Made by a program: the position numbers and the translations under genes
Shown here: one piece after another, positions 44,730-55,775 of the stretch
Layout of the letters: each line of letters starts with the position of its first letter
Numbering within the stretch: the stretch's first letter is position 1
Assembly: GCA_905221605.1 (NCBI GenBank)
Contig: CAJNDS010001125.1
Location: 124,001 to 188,000 of the forward strand
DNA length: 64,000 nt
Origin: Symbiodinium natans
Lineage: Eukaryota > Sar > Dinophyceae > Suessiales > Symbiodiniaceae
Direction: 5' to 3'
Notes under the pieces: model-generated
Databases searched by the model: none
What the model saw: the letters and a program-made list of their open reading frames with translations, nothing else
Told to the model about the DNA's origin: nothing

Positions 44730-46612
44730 TCACTCAACAAGTAGTCGGCTTCGCTGGTGGCGCTTCATGCAGCCACAGGCACGCAGTGAGTTCTGCAGAA
44801 TCTGCGACAGCTCGTTAAACTCTTCCCTGCCATGGACACACCGGGGTGGCAATCGGGATGACTTCGGAACACCTACTTGGGGTTTCCGATATTAGAGGGT
44901 ACCTTCTTGGGGTCCTTATTATAAGGGACTCTTCCTCTTTGGGGATCCCCGACTTTCGTAAACTCCCGCTTTTAGCTTGCAGTCCTTGTTATATGGCCCG
45001 AGCCATCTTTGTCCCAGATCTCGAAGAGAGGCTTCACCTGGTCCTTCAAGTCGAAATCTGTAATCCATCCATCGTCTCCAACGGTATACTGGGCAACCCT
45101 CGGCATCGAGTTGGATCCAAACGCATCAAGCATGCGCAGACGTCTTCATGTGCCGCTCCCTCTCACCTACCATTCTCTGCGGGCAGCCGGTTCGTAAGCC
45201 AGCCCACAAACTCCCGATAGTCGATGACCTGGGAGGGGGACGTTTGCAGCCCCTGCATATTCCTACACGCCCTCGGCAGGTCCAGGGCCGCAGAGGTTTG
45301 TTGGGAGACGGGCAACGCGGTGGAGGTTAGGGCGAAGGCGGCGAAGGAAGGACGGAAAAAGGAATTATTGAAATCGTGCAATCGCAACACGACGTACTGG
45401 CAGAAACCGCCACGTTTTCAGACACCAATGTTAAGCTATCGTTGTGTTTGTTTAATGTTGAGAAGCCTGCAGCAGGGCCGACAGGCCTTTAGCATCTGCA
45501 ATAATAACTTTTGGCTGTGGGGCCATGGCATGGGATCGGCAATTTGGAATAGGAGCTGGCTTGCATGCATTTTGAGACTTGAGGCTTTAAGATGCTTTGT
45601 AGTGAGGTGTTTTGCTCCCGAGATTGCGCAGTTTTCAAAAAACAAGTTCATGATTTTGAGGTGAATCTCTCTTCCCTCTTGATCCCTCCTGTCTGCTTTC
45701 GCCTGTATGCCAAGATCGACTCAGGGCTGTCGAGGCCTCTTAGCGACCGAAACCACGTCCATTGCAAGATGCTGCCGCATGCAGGAGTTGACCGTGACTT
45801 GTACACGCAATACCCGCCCGCAATTCCCAAATGAGTTCGATCCGACCAGCTGCTATTGACATGACTGAGTAGCAAGCAGTGAATGCCAGGAGCACATACG
45901 CGCAGCAGTACAGGTGCCATCACCACAAATTAACAAGCATGCAGTTTCGGCAACCCTTTTGACAGGACAAGCTACGCCATCGAGGTTGCTATCAATGCAG
46001 CCCAATAGTACGTCGATCCTTCCATGGCAGCAAGCAATGGGAATGTGTAGGCATCACAATGTCTAGCAATATAGGAAAGCTCGCAGTGGTGCATCGCATA
46101 GCATCACCAAACTTGATAGGTCTTCAGAAGAGGCAGGCTTGTCGAGCTTGTGCCATGCTGCCAAGATTGTAGCTCTTCCGCAGTCTGGATGGAGAGCATT
46201 CAGTTTGGGATGCATACAGAAGCACATCACAACTGTCGCCAGCTGCAATGATCTGCAGCTGCAGTCAAGTGTCTGATCCTGGCTGAGGCTCGGAGACACC
46301 TGGGCACGTCTATCGGGCTCAATTGTCGCTACAGGTGAACCTTTCGCATCGGGTGCCTTGTACATGATGCTGGCAAGCTCATCGCGATCGATAAACCCAC
46401 TGTGGTCCTGAAAATGAACAAGGCAGGACAAAGCGGAAAAAGGCTGGCAGAGTAAGCATGTCTGCAACGCTCGTGCTGCTTTGGCAGGCTCCGGCTGCTT
46501 CATTGGCCCACTTGACATGAGTCTGCATATGTTGCATCGACATTGGGACACTGTGCAAGATTGGGCGTCAGTCCTGATCCCACCTCTTGAAAATGTCCAA
46601 GATGACCTCAGT
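44730..46612 (-). CDS. EF-hand calcium-binding protein with GA-AG introns
   Basis: Exons: 46612-46574 (TEVILDIFKRWDQ), 46407-46300 (DHSGFIDRDELASIM...), 46018-45976 (RIDVLLGCIDSNLDG), 45228-45171 (VIDYREFVGWLTNRLP), 45057-44985 (FDLKDQVKPLFEIWDKDGSG...) and 44826-44730 (EEFNELSQILQNSLRACG..., stop at 44730). Splicing yields three canonical loops, each split by an intron: DQDHSGFIDRDE, DSNLDGVIDYRE and DKDGSGHITREE. Two introns, 46408-46573 and 44827-44984, use GA donors (CAG|GACTG and AAG|GACTG) with AG acceptors. One exon between 46299 and 46019 is missing from this model because of phase, and 5' exons may exist. It is a calmodulin-like sensor or the calcium module of a larger protein such as a kinase; the EF-hand assignment itself is firm. 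Confidence 0.75.
44827..44984 (-). mobile_element. GA-AG intron with inverted G/C-run blocks (introner candidate)
   Basis: This 158-bp intron, in minus-strand sense, holds GGGAGTTTACGAAAG near its start and CGGAAACCCC in its second half, which are imperfect complements, plus GGGGATCCCC and AGTCCCTTATAATAAGGA. The same blocks occur at 13738-13832. It splits the third EF-hand loop. Repeat content shared between an intron and an intergenic site is the mark of introner-type elements. Confidence 0.5.
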
Positions 46613-46678
46613 CTTACGTAGCCAACATCGCCTGATAGGTGAATCCGTCGGACCAGGCACCGCAGCACCGGTACACCT

Positions 46679-46719
46679 TAAACCCTAAACGCTAAACCCT
46701 AAATCCTAAACCCTAAACC
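46679..46719. repeat. Telomere-like array (CCCTAAA)6
   Basis: Six units with variants (CGCTAAA, TCCTAAA), just upstream of the EF-hand gene exons. Confidence 0.9.
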
Positions 46720-46889
46720 GCTGCTGGATCAAGCAAAGCTTCATTCTCATTCCCTTGCGCGAAGGCCGTAGTGGAACTTAGCACCTCTTCAATCGACATC
46801 GGCTCCAGCAACCGCCTCGGCAGCCTCAGTAGCCTCAGCTGGAACCCCGAAAACGGTCCCTTGAGCTGGGATCTCGAGGAGGATTATAG

Positions 46890-47440
46890 AACATGACTGG
46901 TGATATCTCTAGTCATGATAGTATAAACCGTAGTAATAATATGAAGAATGGTTGCATTGATATTCGTCATATTAACAATGGTACTCAAGCATATTAAGGA
47001 GAAGGCATATTCAGAAAAAATCGTCATACTCATAGAACAAATACTATTTGAAAAACACGCATACTAATGATATTCATGCTACAATAATACTAAACAAACT
47101 AGTAGGATCAGTAATACTAAAAGTATTAACAATCCTAATAATACTATTAATCCGATTAATATTCGGTATACCGAAAATACTAGTAATGCTTTTTCACACT
47201 AACAAGATTCATAAAAATTTTAACTACTCGAGTTATGCTAAAATATGACTTACAAATACGAAAAGAGTATTGCCAAGAATATGAAGAGAATATGAATGAG
47301 CCTTGCAGCCAGAAGGCCACTGCCGGGTCTTTGCTTCGCAAAGCACAGCAGGGCTGCGAGTCCACGAGGTCTGACACTAAACAAGCCCAGAAACCTCGGG
47401 TCACTAGCATTATTCGTATGATTCGTACTTATTAACATGT
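46890..47440. other. AT-rich island
   Basis: Strongly AT-rich, with recurrent TAATACTA/ATTCGT units and a perfect palindrome TTCGGTATACCGAA near 47160-47180. A short GC-richer patch (47290-47400) has a plus frame SQKATAGSLLRKAQQG that may be an exon. Base composition differs sharply from both sides. Confidence 0.5.
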
Positions 47441-47454
47441 TAATATGTTTGTAG

Positions 47455-48026
47455 ATGTTTGAAAACTTTAAAACTTTTGGCTGCAGTGGCATGCTGCTTG
47501 GTACTGTGGCGCTGGGTTTCGCTGGCTTTGTCGGCGTTTCGTTGAAGCACGACGACAATACTGGCGTTGAAGACGGCCCTATTTCAGCTGTTGATGCTTT
47601 CAGCTGGGCTGATGATTGCGCGCTTGAACCCATAAGGCTGCAAGCTTGTCGAACATCCGTCAAACCGGATACAACGGGCTTGGACACCACGTGGTTCCTG
47701 TGCTGCCAAAGGCAGCCTCTCATATCCTCTCTTGTATTCTTGTGCAAGTGTCTCTTGGCCCTTTGCTGCGTGAGATGAACCAAGAAGTGACGAGTCTGGA
47801 GGCAGTACACGACCGCTGCCCGCCTCTCGTCGGCGCCTTCTTGGCGGACGTTCAGGGCCACGAGCACCTCAGAGTCGGGACGCATTATGCGGACATCTGT
47901 ATAACTCTACTAACCGATAGTCGAACTAACCCTGATGTCGCTTCATTCCGCCTCCTGACCCGTGCACTCTTGTATTGTGCTGCAAGGAATCGCGCAGTTC
48001 CAGTCGAACAACTTTGCGAGCCATGA
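47455..48026 (+). CDS. Candidate plus-strand protein in two frames
   Basis: The first frame (47455-47640) starts MFENFKTFGCSGMLLGTVAL with one hydrophobic helix, then KHDDNTGVEDGPISAVDAF. A second frame (47646-48026) reads REMNQEVTSLEAVHDRCPPL to a stop. A splice or shift near 47640 would join them. No domain recognised. Confidence 0.3.
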
Positions 48027-48029
48027 CGA

Positions 48030-48857
48030 AACCAGGTCGCTCACCCCCCCTGAGGGTCGCACTTGGATCCATTTCTCTGCCAGCTTCGGCTGAGTCACGG
48101 TGTCCGCACGCATTGCAGACAACACAAAGGAGCTCCTGCACAGATGCAAGTTCAGTGAAGAGAAATGCACGGTGCATGATTGTCTGCTAGCTGCTAGTTC
48201 ACATCTACTGCTAGAAGATTGAGCGCAACAAACTGTGAGGCTTCTGAAGACTCAGGATTGTCAACAGCAAAAAAAGAGGCGCCCGGTTTGCTCGGAATAG
48301 GGCTCCCTATGAGAGCCTAACAAGCAGCCGATAAGGGGTTTAGGAGGCGTTATGGCACTACATCGCAGGTACACGTATAGCACAGCAAACGAAACGTAGT
48401 GCGACCCTGGCAGATTTGATGTAGAACATGTTCTCGAGTCTCAGAGGGGCAACCCCTCAAAAACGACTGAACCGACAGCACCACACTTCATCGTTTCAAT
48501 TGCCTCGTGCTCCTGGGCACGGAACCTGCTCAAAGCCGATGCAGTGCTGGACAATCCAGCCTCCACATCGGCTGAAGTCGAGAAGTTCGTGCCCCCTCGG
48601 AAGCCACAGATCCCACTCACAGTGAATGCGCCGAGGAGGAGGTTGCTTTCAGCCTCGAGCGTCAGTCAGCAAGGTTCCATGGATGATGCACTAGATCAGC
48701 TAGAGTCCAGCCAATGATTTGAGCTGCGGGTGGGCGGTGAAAAAGTGGCTGCAAGCCACCGACACGCACATCATTCGCCACAAATGAAGCAACGCACTCA
48801 GGAATCCCATGGCAGCAACATCATGAGTTTTCACGACGTTCACCCTGCGGCTTGTGT
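48030..48857. other. No supported gene
   Basis: Contains GGGCTCCC and AAGGGGTTTAGG motifs at 48290-48350 that loosely resemble the hairpin-element family. No exon-like frame. Confidence 0.3.
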
Positions 48858-49012
48858 GTAGGGGGGGGGGGGGGGGGGGGTGGGGGTGGGGGGTGGGGGG
48901 GGGGTGGGGGGGGTGGGGGGGGGGGGGGTGGGGGGGTGGGGGGGGGTGGGGGGGGGTGGGGGGGGGGTGGGGGGGGGTGGGGGGGGGGGGGGGTGGGGGT
49001 GGGGGGGGGGTG
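48858..49012. repeat. Poly-G tract with TGGGGGG units
   Basis: About 155 bp that is almost only G with interspersed T, and a second patch at 49036-49060. It is a strong G-quadruplex candidate on the plus strand and a likely sequencing or assembly weak point. Confidence 0.9.
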
Positions 49013-49726
49013 ACACTTAACGTCTCATCTTACGGGGTGGGGGGGGGGGCGGGGGCGGCACCCTGTTCAGGAGACGAACCCATGGGGCAACTCGAAAGAC
49101 TCTTAAGATCAATTTTGGATGCTCTTCAATGAGTAGAAAGATGGTGCGAAGCCCAACCCTCTGTGGGAGCTTAGCCTTCCTCGTTGGAACCCAGTTGCGG
49201 AATGCTCTGGGAACTGGGACTAAGCCTTCCATGGAAGGGAAGCTCATGTTCTTTGCTGGCAGTGCCGACAGCTTGATTTTTCGGATGTCTAAGCGTTTAA
49301 AGGTGCCAGCTGGTTAGAGTGCGACAGGGTGGCCCTTTAAGCTTTGGCACTGTGACGCTGGCGATTAACTATGGGCCGATCATGGGAGGCGTCTACAAAA
49401 ATTTGTGCGAGGTCCAGCGGACAGCTGCACTCGGCACTTCCCGATTCATGGCTCACACACACACACACTCAATTTTTGCAGGGCTCGAGATTTTCGATGC
49501 ATTCCGGTCAAAAGCCTCGGGGGCGCAGGTGGGAGCCATCAGTTCGACATGGACTTGAAGATGTTGGCCCCATACCGCCCCATGGCCCATGTCCAGCCTG
49601 CCAGTGCAGAGCTGAGCTGAGCGGCTGCGCCTGCGAAACGTTGCGAAACTTAAGCCTACCGATTGGTGTAGAAAAGATTAGAAAAGATTAGGAAAGACTA
49701 GAGAGTGCAAGAAGGACAGGGCCTCC

Positions 49727-49879
49727 TCAATACTCCCAAAAGAGCTTTTCAACCGCGCACGTCGATTGGGATGGAGGCTCCTGGGTGGAGGCGGCGCAGC
49801 CTTGCCAGCGTTGGATTCCTGATCTACATATATCTAACATCGCACACGCGGCCTCGTCCCCCTCTTCTGGAGCAGCAGG
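49727..49879 (-). CDS. Putative terminal exon, unknown product
   Basis: After a textbook acceptor (CTTTTTTCAG) the minus frame reads PAAPEEGDEAACAMLDICR and ends TCAVEKLFWEY with a stop at 49727. No domain. Upstream exons not identified. Confidence 0.35.
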   Translation of the reverse strand, partial: PAAPEEGDEAACAMLDICRSGIQRWQGCAASTQEPPSQSTCAVEKLFWEY

Positions 49880-50452
49880 CCTGAAAAAAGAACACTTCCA
49901 GACGAAACATGCCGAATACTTCCATGCACATAGCCTTTTACTGCATGTCACAGAGTGACAAGCGTTTCAAACACTTGTTCGGGTTGGGAACCATCAGAAT
50001 GATGCCAGATGCAGATGGCCTTGCAGCCGGCGGAGCAGGTAGTGCGAGAAGGGGTGCAGGTGCAGGTAGCGCAAGTCGCGGAGCGACCCTGGCCCTCGCA
50101 AGAGAAAAACACAAAGGAGCACGAAACAAACTCGTGCAGGCCTTATGAGGAGGCACATGCCGCGATTGAAAGAAGCATCACCCGTTGAGAACTGTCGGGA
50201 TATCTGGAATTGCATGGACAGCTGATGCAGAGCCCACCTAGCCAAGCTCAATTTTTGCCCGATGGCCCAAAAGCCCCTGAAGGATCCGACCGCTTGCGTT
50301 GTACCTACTTTAAGACGTTGGCCTGTTGCTCGCATTGGTGGCGGGAAGGTCGAGAAAAGCGGCAACGTCCGTGAAAACGAAGTCATCGAACTCAGCGCGG
50401 CACTAAACTGTCATCCTAAAAGGATTTGGTTCCTATTGATCCTTCTCCAGCT

Positions 50453-51137
50453 TCATCCTTTTTGGTACGAGTCTTGCCAAGTGCTGCTTCCGGCTGCACG
50501 CTGAACGGCTCGGAGCCACGCCCTGTCCTGGGTGCGACGACGGAGGCGCTCGAGAACGTCGAAGCACCTGTCTCTTGGACTCTGCAGCGGGGCTTCATCT
50601 GAGTATCTCAGTATCTCTGACTGGCTCACCAGTTCGGTGTGCGGGTGACCTGAGGTACAGAGCTCCAGGCTTTGGTAGTGCGGAGGCTCCGCGAATGCCA
50701 AGTCCCAGGCTTGAGCGGAAAGCACGTAAAGATCTGGCTGGTCACCTTGGAATTGAGGCACCGGCCAGGGGAAGAGGAAGACTCAGCACGAGCAAAAGAA
50801 CAAAGATGCTCAGGATGTGGCCAGGAGGTAAGACTCTATCCTGCATGAAGCCATCCAGGAGTTGAAACATCTGATCCATGCGATTCTGCGAAACGGTGCT
50901 GTGGGAACAGGCCTCCTCCCATCTCGGTGGCACAGCTGTGACCTGGCGAGTCAGCGACTTGCGTGAGAAATGATCCAAGAAGACGGGCACCCGCGAGCGA
51001 GGGGCTTGAAAGAAAAGCGCCAGGCGCACCCCGCGGAGCTTCACCCAGTGACCTATCCTGGGTCTTACCAAGGTCATGTGATGAACGGCCATTGCCATAT
51101 TCATATGTTGGAGAGGGTTTTTGGCGACAAGTCTCAC
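50453..51137 (-). CDS. Unknown protein, at least two exons
   Basis: The last exon (50737-50453) is strongly coding: PDLYVLSAQAWDLAFAEPPH, then SQSEILRYSDEAPLQSPRDR and LERLRRRTQDRAWLRAVQRA to a stop. The preceding exon ends at 50835 (RWEEACSHSTVSQNRM, MFQLLDGFMQDR|GT) and extends upstream through KLRGVRLALFFQAPRS. The intron 50738-50834 has a long pyrimidine tract and ends CCAG, preserving phase. Start unclear; ATG candidates near 51137. No known domain; the C-terminus is basic and helical. Confidence 0.5.
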
Positions 51138-51515
51138 AACTCAGCGAACTTATGGTGCATGTATGTGCATTCGTACGGGCACTTTTCTGCTCGCCCTACC
51201 CTCCGACCGGGTTCCAAAGTGCACCTTGTAGTTACTCAACAGTGCTCAAGGCGTCACACGCGCGCGAACATCTGAAGCCAGGTCGGGGAGGCGGGAAAAT
51301 CACACGACTTGCTTTGGGCCGGTTTGACTCACTTGTTCTCACAAGAGACAGTAGAACGAAAAGGCGACCCACTTCTTCCTGCAAGTACCATTCGATGATT
51401 GTACTCGTCACAACCTCGCACCCTTTCATCAAGAGCATTTTCGTACAGAAAGGCGGAAGGAGACCCACTGCCTGGACAACATTGGACAACCTTATCAAGC
51501 AGTCGTAAGAAGCTA

Positions 51516-51700
51516 TGTGCCCAAAGCGAGCCCAGACTTGCCAAGCCACTCCAGGTTTGCGAAGAGCCACACCGAGGTGTTGTCAGGCCGAGCTGGCTCC
51601 ATGCCGCAGAAGATGCGCACCGGCCTAGTATCCCCAGACCTGAGGAGATGGACCGCGCAACATTCTCGCAACCTTTGCGCACTACGACTCGACGATCTTC
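51516..51700 (-). CDS. Putative terminal exon, unknown product
   Basis: The minus frame reads TRPVRIFCGMEPARPDNTSV and WLFANLEWLGKSGLALGT before a stop. An alternative frame is also open, and a 181-codon plus frame ends at 51508, so this is provisional. Confidence 0.3.
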
Positions 51701-52290
51701 TTGGGTTGAGGCCAATCCGTTGCAAGGAACTCCTGTCGCCCAGGATGTACTGCAAGCACCTGGCAGGAGACGACAGAAGGGGCCATTAAACATGGCAGAC
51801 CGTCTCGAGTTCTGAGATGTTCTGTGGAGCTCGGCCTCGACCAGCAAATCCTGGCAGCATGGACACATCATGAAGGTTCAGAACAAGTTGGCATGTCAAG
51901 CGAGGCGCTGTCAGGCATTGGCTCGAGAGGACAACTCAATGTGTCAAGCATGCTTGAAAGTTGCTGCCAAGCATCATCAGACTCTTGGCCTGTAGGCAAC
52001 GATGAAATCGTCGTCCTGGGTCACGATTGAGCAGAAAAGAACAGGCATGGTAAACCTGGTATAGCCATGGGCTCAGCTTCCCGAAGTTCCAAAACTTAAG
52101 CTTACAAGCCTTACAACTTGTTTTTTCCATTTGAACGGCCTCGCCCCACCCGACCCAAACCCTCCTCCCTCCCCATCGCTCGTGCTTCGGTGCAAGCAGC
52201 ACAGGTAAGTTGCAACTCGCATATTACTGTTCGCCCGTTGGCGTTTCTGACCGCAACTGCTATGGTTGGTTCTTCGTTGCTTGTTCATAC

Positions 52291-53245
52291 GCACAGGGCT
52301 TGGAGGCTCCGGGAGACATGTCGCTCTGCGGTGCGAAGCCACGCCTCCATGTTTATGTCATAGCTGGTCATAAGACCGTCGGGCGTATTGTTGGATGAAC
52401 CGATCGATCCGGCCTCTTCAGGAACTTCGACTGTTCTCTTGGCTTGGGCAGAGCCTTCTCCTGAAGCAAAAACCACTTGTCCACTATGTCCCCGAATCTG
52501 CCAGCATTGACAGTGGGATTGTGGACGCACTTTCCGGCGACAAGTTCGGTTTGCGAAACTCGGTCTGGTTGGTTGACCCACCGAGCTTCGCAGCGGTACT
52601 TTGGCTGCGGTCCTAAGTTTTGTCAGTGACGCCAATGCCCCTGGCATGCTGTCTAGTGGGCATCCCAGCTCCCGACCAGCTTGTACTGTTCCTGGTCTCG
52701 GGTTTGCTGCTATCGCTAGTGCAGCTGTGGCCTGAAGGCGGCGGATACTCACACCCGGCGACAGTTTGAGCTTCCGGCAGATAGGCCGACATAGTTTCGT
52801 GAGACAGCCGTCGCCTCATATTGCCAAACAAAAATGCCGTGAAACGAAACCGAGTGCAGACCGCGCGCAGCCCACTGAGTCTCCCTGCCGGATCCATGTA
52901 CTCAGATCCCGCACAGTCCGGCGGTCTGCGATGCTCTCGGTAGGTGTGTGGTCCTCCTAGCGAAATCTGGGCAGAAATGCGATGACAAGACATTGACAAA
53001 ACTTCACTGAAGGGAGCTGCTTCTTGATGTGTTTTTGCTTTTTTGCGCTTGAATTTGGCATCCTCTATGGGCCGCAGGGAGCAGTCGTTGATGCCGGGCA
53101 CAGCCTGCAACTTAGATTCACCAGAAGCAGTGCTCAGAAATATGAAGGACCTGAGTAGATCTTCCACAAAAAAGTCGGCCTCCTCGTCACCGATGTCAAA
53201 GACGGCAACGGACGAGTATTTCCTAGCAGCGACACTTAGAACCAT
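52291..53245 (-). CDS. Unknown protein, two exons
   Basis: Exon 1 starts at ATG 53245 (MVLSVAARKYSSVAVFDIGD), continues with EEADFFVEDLLRSFIFLS, a basic KFKRKKAKTHQEAAPF and a Cys/Pro-rich second half, and is open to 52613. Exon 2 (52460-52291) follows a TTTTTGCTTCAG acceptor with EGSAQAKRTVEVPEEAGS and DINMEAWLRTAERHV, and ends at GC|GTATGAAC. Exon 1 may itself contain an intron after about residue 85. The KFKRKK stretch could be a nuclear signal. No domain recognised. An 80-bp element with target duplication sits just upstream of the start. Confidence 0.5.
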
Positions 53246-53318
53246 TATGAATCATCCTAACCGAAGCCCCTGTAGGGCCTAGCAATGATGACCATTGAAG
53301 TGCAGGAGCTGCAAACAT

Positions 53319-53408
53319 GCATTCTATACTCCCCTTCTTGGGTTTTATATAAACATTAAAAAAGAAAGGTAATCTTTAAAAAAATTCCCAAGGGGGATAT
53401 AGCATTCT
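53319..53408. mobile_element. 76-bp element with 7-bp target duplication
   Basis: GCATTCT occurs directly at 53319-53325 and 53402-53408. The 76 bp between begins ATACTCCCCTTCTTGGG and ends CCCAAGGGGGATATA, imperfect inverted ends around an AT-rich centre. It fits a MITE or introner-like insertion, about 80 bp upstream of the gene starting at 53245. Confidence 0.55.
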
Positions 53409-53553
53409 GTCCTGAACCAAAGGTTGAGGAAGTTCGGTCGCTTTCGCTGCGTGGCAACGCGGTGGACGCGCCTCTCGAAGGGGAATTCGGGCTCCGGGGA
53501 AATGTACACCATTGGTACTAGCATCTTGAGGTATCTTAGGCAAAATTTGGGGC

Positions 53554-54039
53554 TTGCAACTTCGGTGGGCACTGCACAACTGCAGACTTCGGATCATAGG
53601 CACCCTAAACCCGGCTTCAACTATCGATACTAGCTGCTCCGACACATTTTCTACGGGTGTTCAGTTTCAAGCTTGCGTGGAGAAGATCGTGCTGGCTCGG
53701 AGGTACAGAAGGGGTTCATGGTCTGGCCATACGCTCATGCTTGTTGCCAGTCGGACTTTGGCACTACCCTCAGTCAGGTGGATGCAGTATGCCCTGTTGT
53801 CTGGTGGCAAGAAGGTTGCTGATCGCACGTTGGCCAACACAATTGAAATTAATTGGGCGGATGGACAGCAGCTTGGAAATCAGTCATACCGTACTCTCTT
53901 AAATGAAATAGCTGGGCACCGGGCACCACGGCGCCCATACAAAGGAAGGGCCTCCACCAGAACTGTGAGAACAGTCAGTTTTGGCCGAACTAGCCATGTC
54001 AACAGCTCATCAGCTCAGGAACAGCTTGCAAGGAGCTGA
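53554..54039 (+). CDS. Candidate plus-strand protein, unknown
   Basis: A 161-codon frame; from about residue 35 it looks coding (QACVEKIVLARRYRRGSWS, GGKKVADRTLANTIEINWAD, YRTLLNEIAGHRAPRR). No domain recognised. It is divergent from the minus gene at 52.3-53.2 kb. Confidence 0.3.
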   Translation: MQLRWALHNCRLRIIGTLNPASTIDTSCSDTFSTGVQFQACVEKIVLARRYRRGSWSGHTLMLVASRTLALPSVRWMQYALLSGGKKVADRTLANTIEINWADGQQLGNQSYRTLLNEIAGHRAPRRPYKGRASTRTVRTVSFGRTSHVNSSSAQEQLARS

Positions 54040-54289
54040 GACAGCTCAGGAACGCTAGAAGATTCAAAAAAGGTGTCAAGGCTTCCCAGGCGGCTTCCCT
54101 TTTGCAGTAGACAACTTGAGCAGAGCGCATCGACCGCAGGCGACCACGAGCCATGTCCCGGCGCACCTGACCGCCGCGCAGGACAGTATGTCCATGTTGT
54201 ATATCATTATTATTATTATTACTACAATTATTATTATTGTTTTTATGGTTATTCTTTTTCATTCTTCTTGTATATACTGAAGCAGTCCC

Positions 54290-54810
54290 TTGCATGACAA
54301 AAAAGCGAACTTGCCATGAAACAGGGGCAGGGAGACCTGCAAAGAGCAAACTGGCAGAAGCCTTTGGGCTGTCCACTCAGCACCTCAAAATGAAAAGAAG
54401 AACAAGACAAGCAAGGAGTGGATTCTGACTGTGGGCGTAGATGGTCTGGTCTTACACTGCAACGTTAAGAGCACCGTTGAACTCTGGGCACGCGGCACGG
54501 ACATTGGTCCATCGACATGTCGACCAGAAGAATGTTCTTGCACACGTGTGTCACACCACTGCAAGGCGAAGGCAGCATCAGGCAGTGGCACACGCATTCT
54601 CCAAGGCACTGCAACACGCAACGCCCCAAGACCCTTCTTGCCTGTGGGTGTTTAGCACCTGGGATGCATCCAAGAGTTTGTTGTGCGATGCTATGTCTCT
54701 CGCTGCCCCAGGCACCACTCCCGGTTTGGCGTTCTCCCACATCACGGCAAAGACCTGGGCAGCTCGAATGGTGCAGTGGAAAACACAGCCTCGCATGGGT
54801 GACAGTATAT
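54290..54810 (+). CDS. Candidate plus-strand exons, possible HTH segment
   Basis: Three protein-like segments in different frames: TGAGRPAKSKLAEAFGLSTQ near 54320 (its GRPAKSKLAEAFGLS resembles a helix-turn-helix), SKEWILTVGVDGLVLHCNVK near 54415-54475 and HAFSKALQHATPQDPSCLWV near 54590-54700. ATT-type trinucleotide repeats flank the region (54208-54236, 54838-54862). This could be a decayed mobile-element gene. Confidence 0.25.
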
Positions 54811-55624
54811 ACAAGAAGAATATAAAAAAAAGGAATGATCATAATAACAATAATAATACTATACAAATACATCTTCCTACACCCCTTTAAGGGATCTCAT
54901 TATGTAGATGTGTCTTGGGGGGATAAGGACAACGGGACGGCCAAAGATCTGAAGGGCCGCGGGCGGAGCAACAGACTTTTCCTTGCTCTGCCGGCATTGA
55001 ACAGAACTATACTAATTAATACACACATGAGTATGTCAATATGTACATGCGCAGTATGTTTGCTATCCATTTCTACTTCGTCAGGGTCTCCTTGTCACCC
55101 CAACCTTTTCTTTCACCACCCCCACCCGCCCTTCTAAAAGCCCTCCTACTTGGCACGCGCCCCTCGCCGCAACTTGTGCTGAGCCCAAGCTGCAAGAGAC
55201 AGACCGAATGCATGTCAACTGAACCTTGCCCGAAACACTGAAGCGGAAAAGCCCTGGACAAGATGAGCCTGAGTCCAAGAGTCCAATCCGGCAGAAGGGC
55301 GCGAAGGAGCGGGCTAGGGAGCTCATAAGAGTCCCATCAATCGAACCATCATTGCCGAAGGTGGCGCACTAACACATGCCCATGACCAGCCAACCCATGA
55401 CCTCTGGCAACCCACGGTGGCGGACAATATTTCAATAGCGTGTGTTTCCCGAGGCAGCCCCAAGGTCCCAAGCAGATTCTTGCATGCTCTACAAAAAGCT
55501 TCGGGGCAACGCGTTGCCCAAGGGAACCTCCGGGCCGGCCCCCGAGCCATCTTGGGCGGCGGACGAGCATAACTGTTGGATGCTTGAAACATCCCGGCTC
55601 ACTGCTCAACCGGTTTGACCGGTT

Positions 55625-55775
55625 TCACGGTCTAACTGCCGTGTCATAGCCCATCGCCTTGATCGGTTCTCGGATTAACAGTTGCCCTTGTTGAATGTGG
55701 CCAGGAAGCCAGGCTTGAAATTGCCTCTGCAACGCTTCCTGAGAGGTGCCAGCAAAGAATTTCGGAGATTTGCAA
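55625..55775 (-). CDS. Putative terminal exon, unknown product
   Basis: The minus frame reads FFAGTSQEALQRQFQAWLPG, HIQQGQLLIREPIKAMGYD and stops. Good protein character over about 45 codons; the upstream boundary is unclear. Confidence 0.35.

Noticed and set aside
1421-46719. Telomere-like arrays as a true chromosome end
   Set aside because: All nine arrays are short, internal, in both orientations and flanked by unique sequence.
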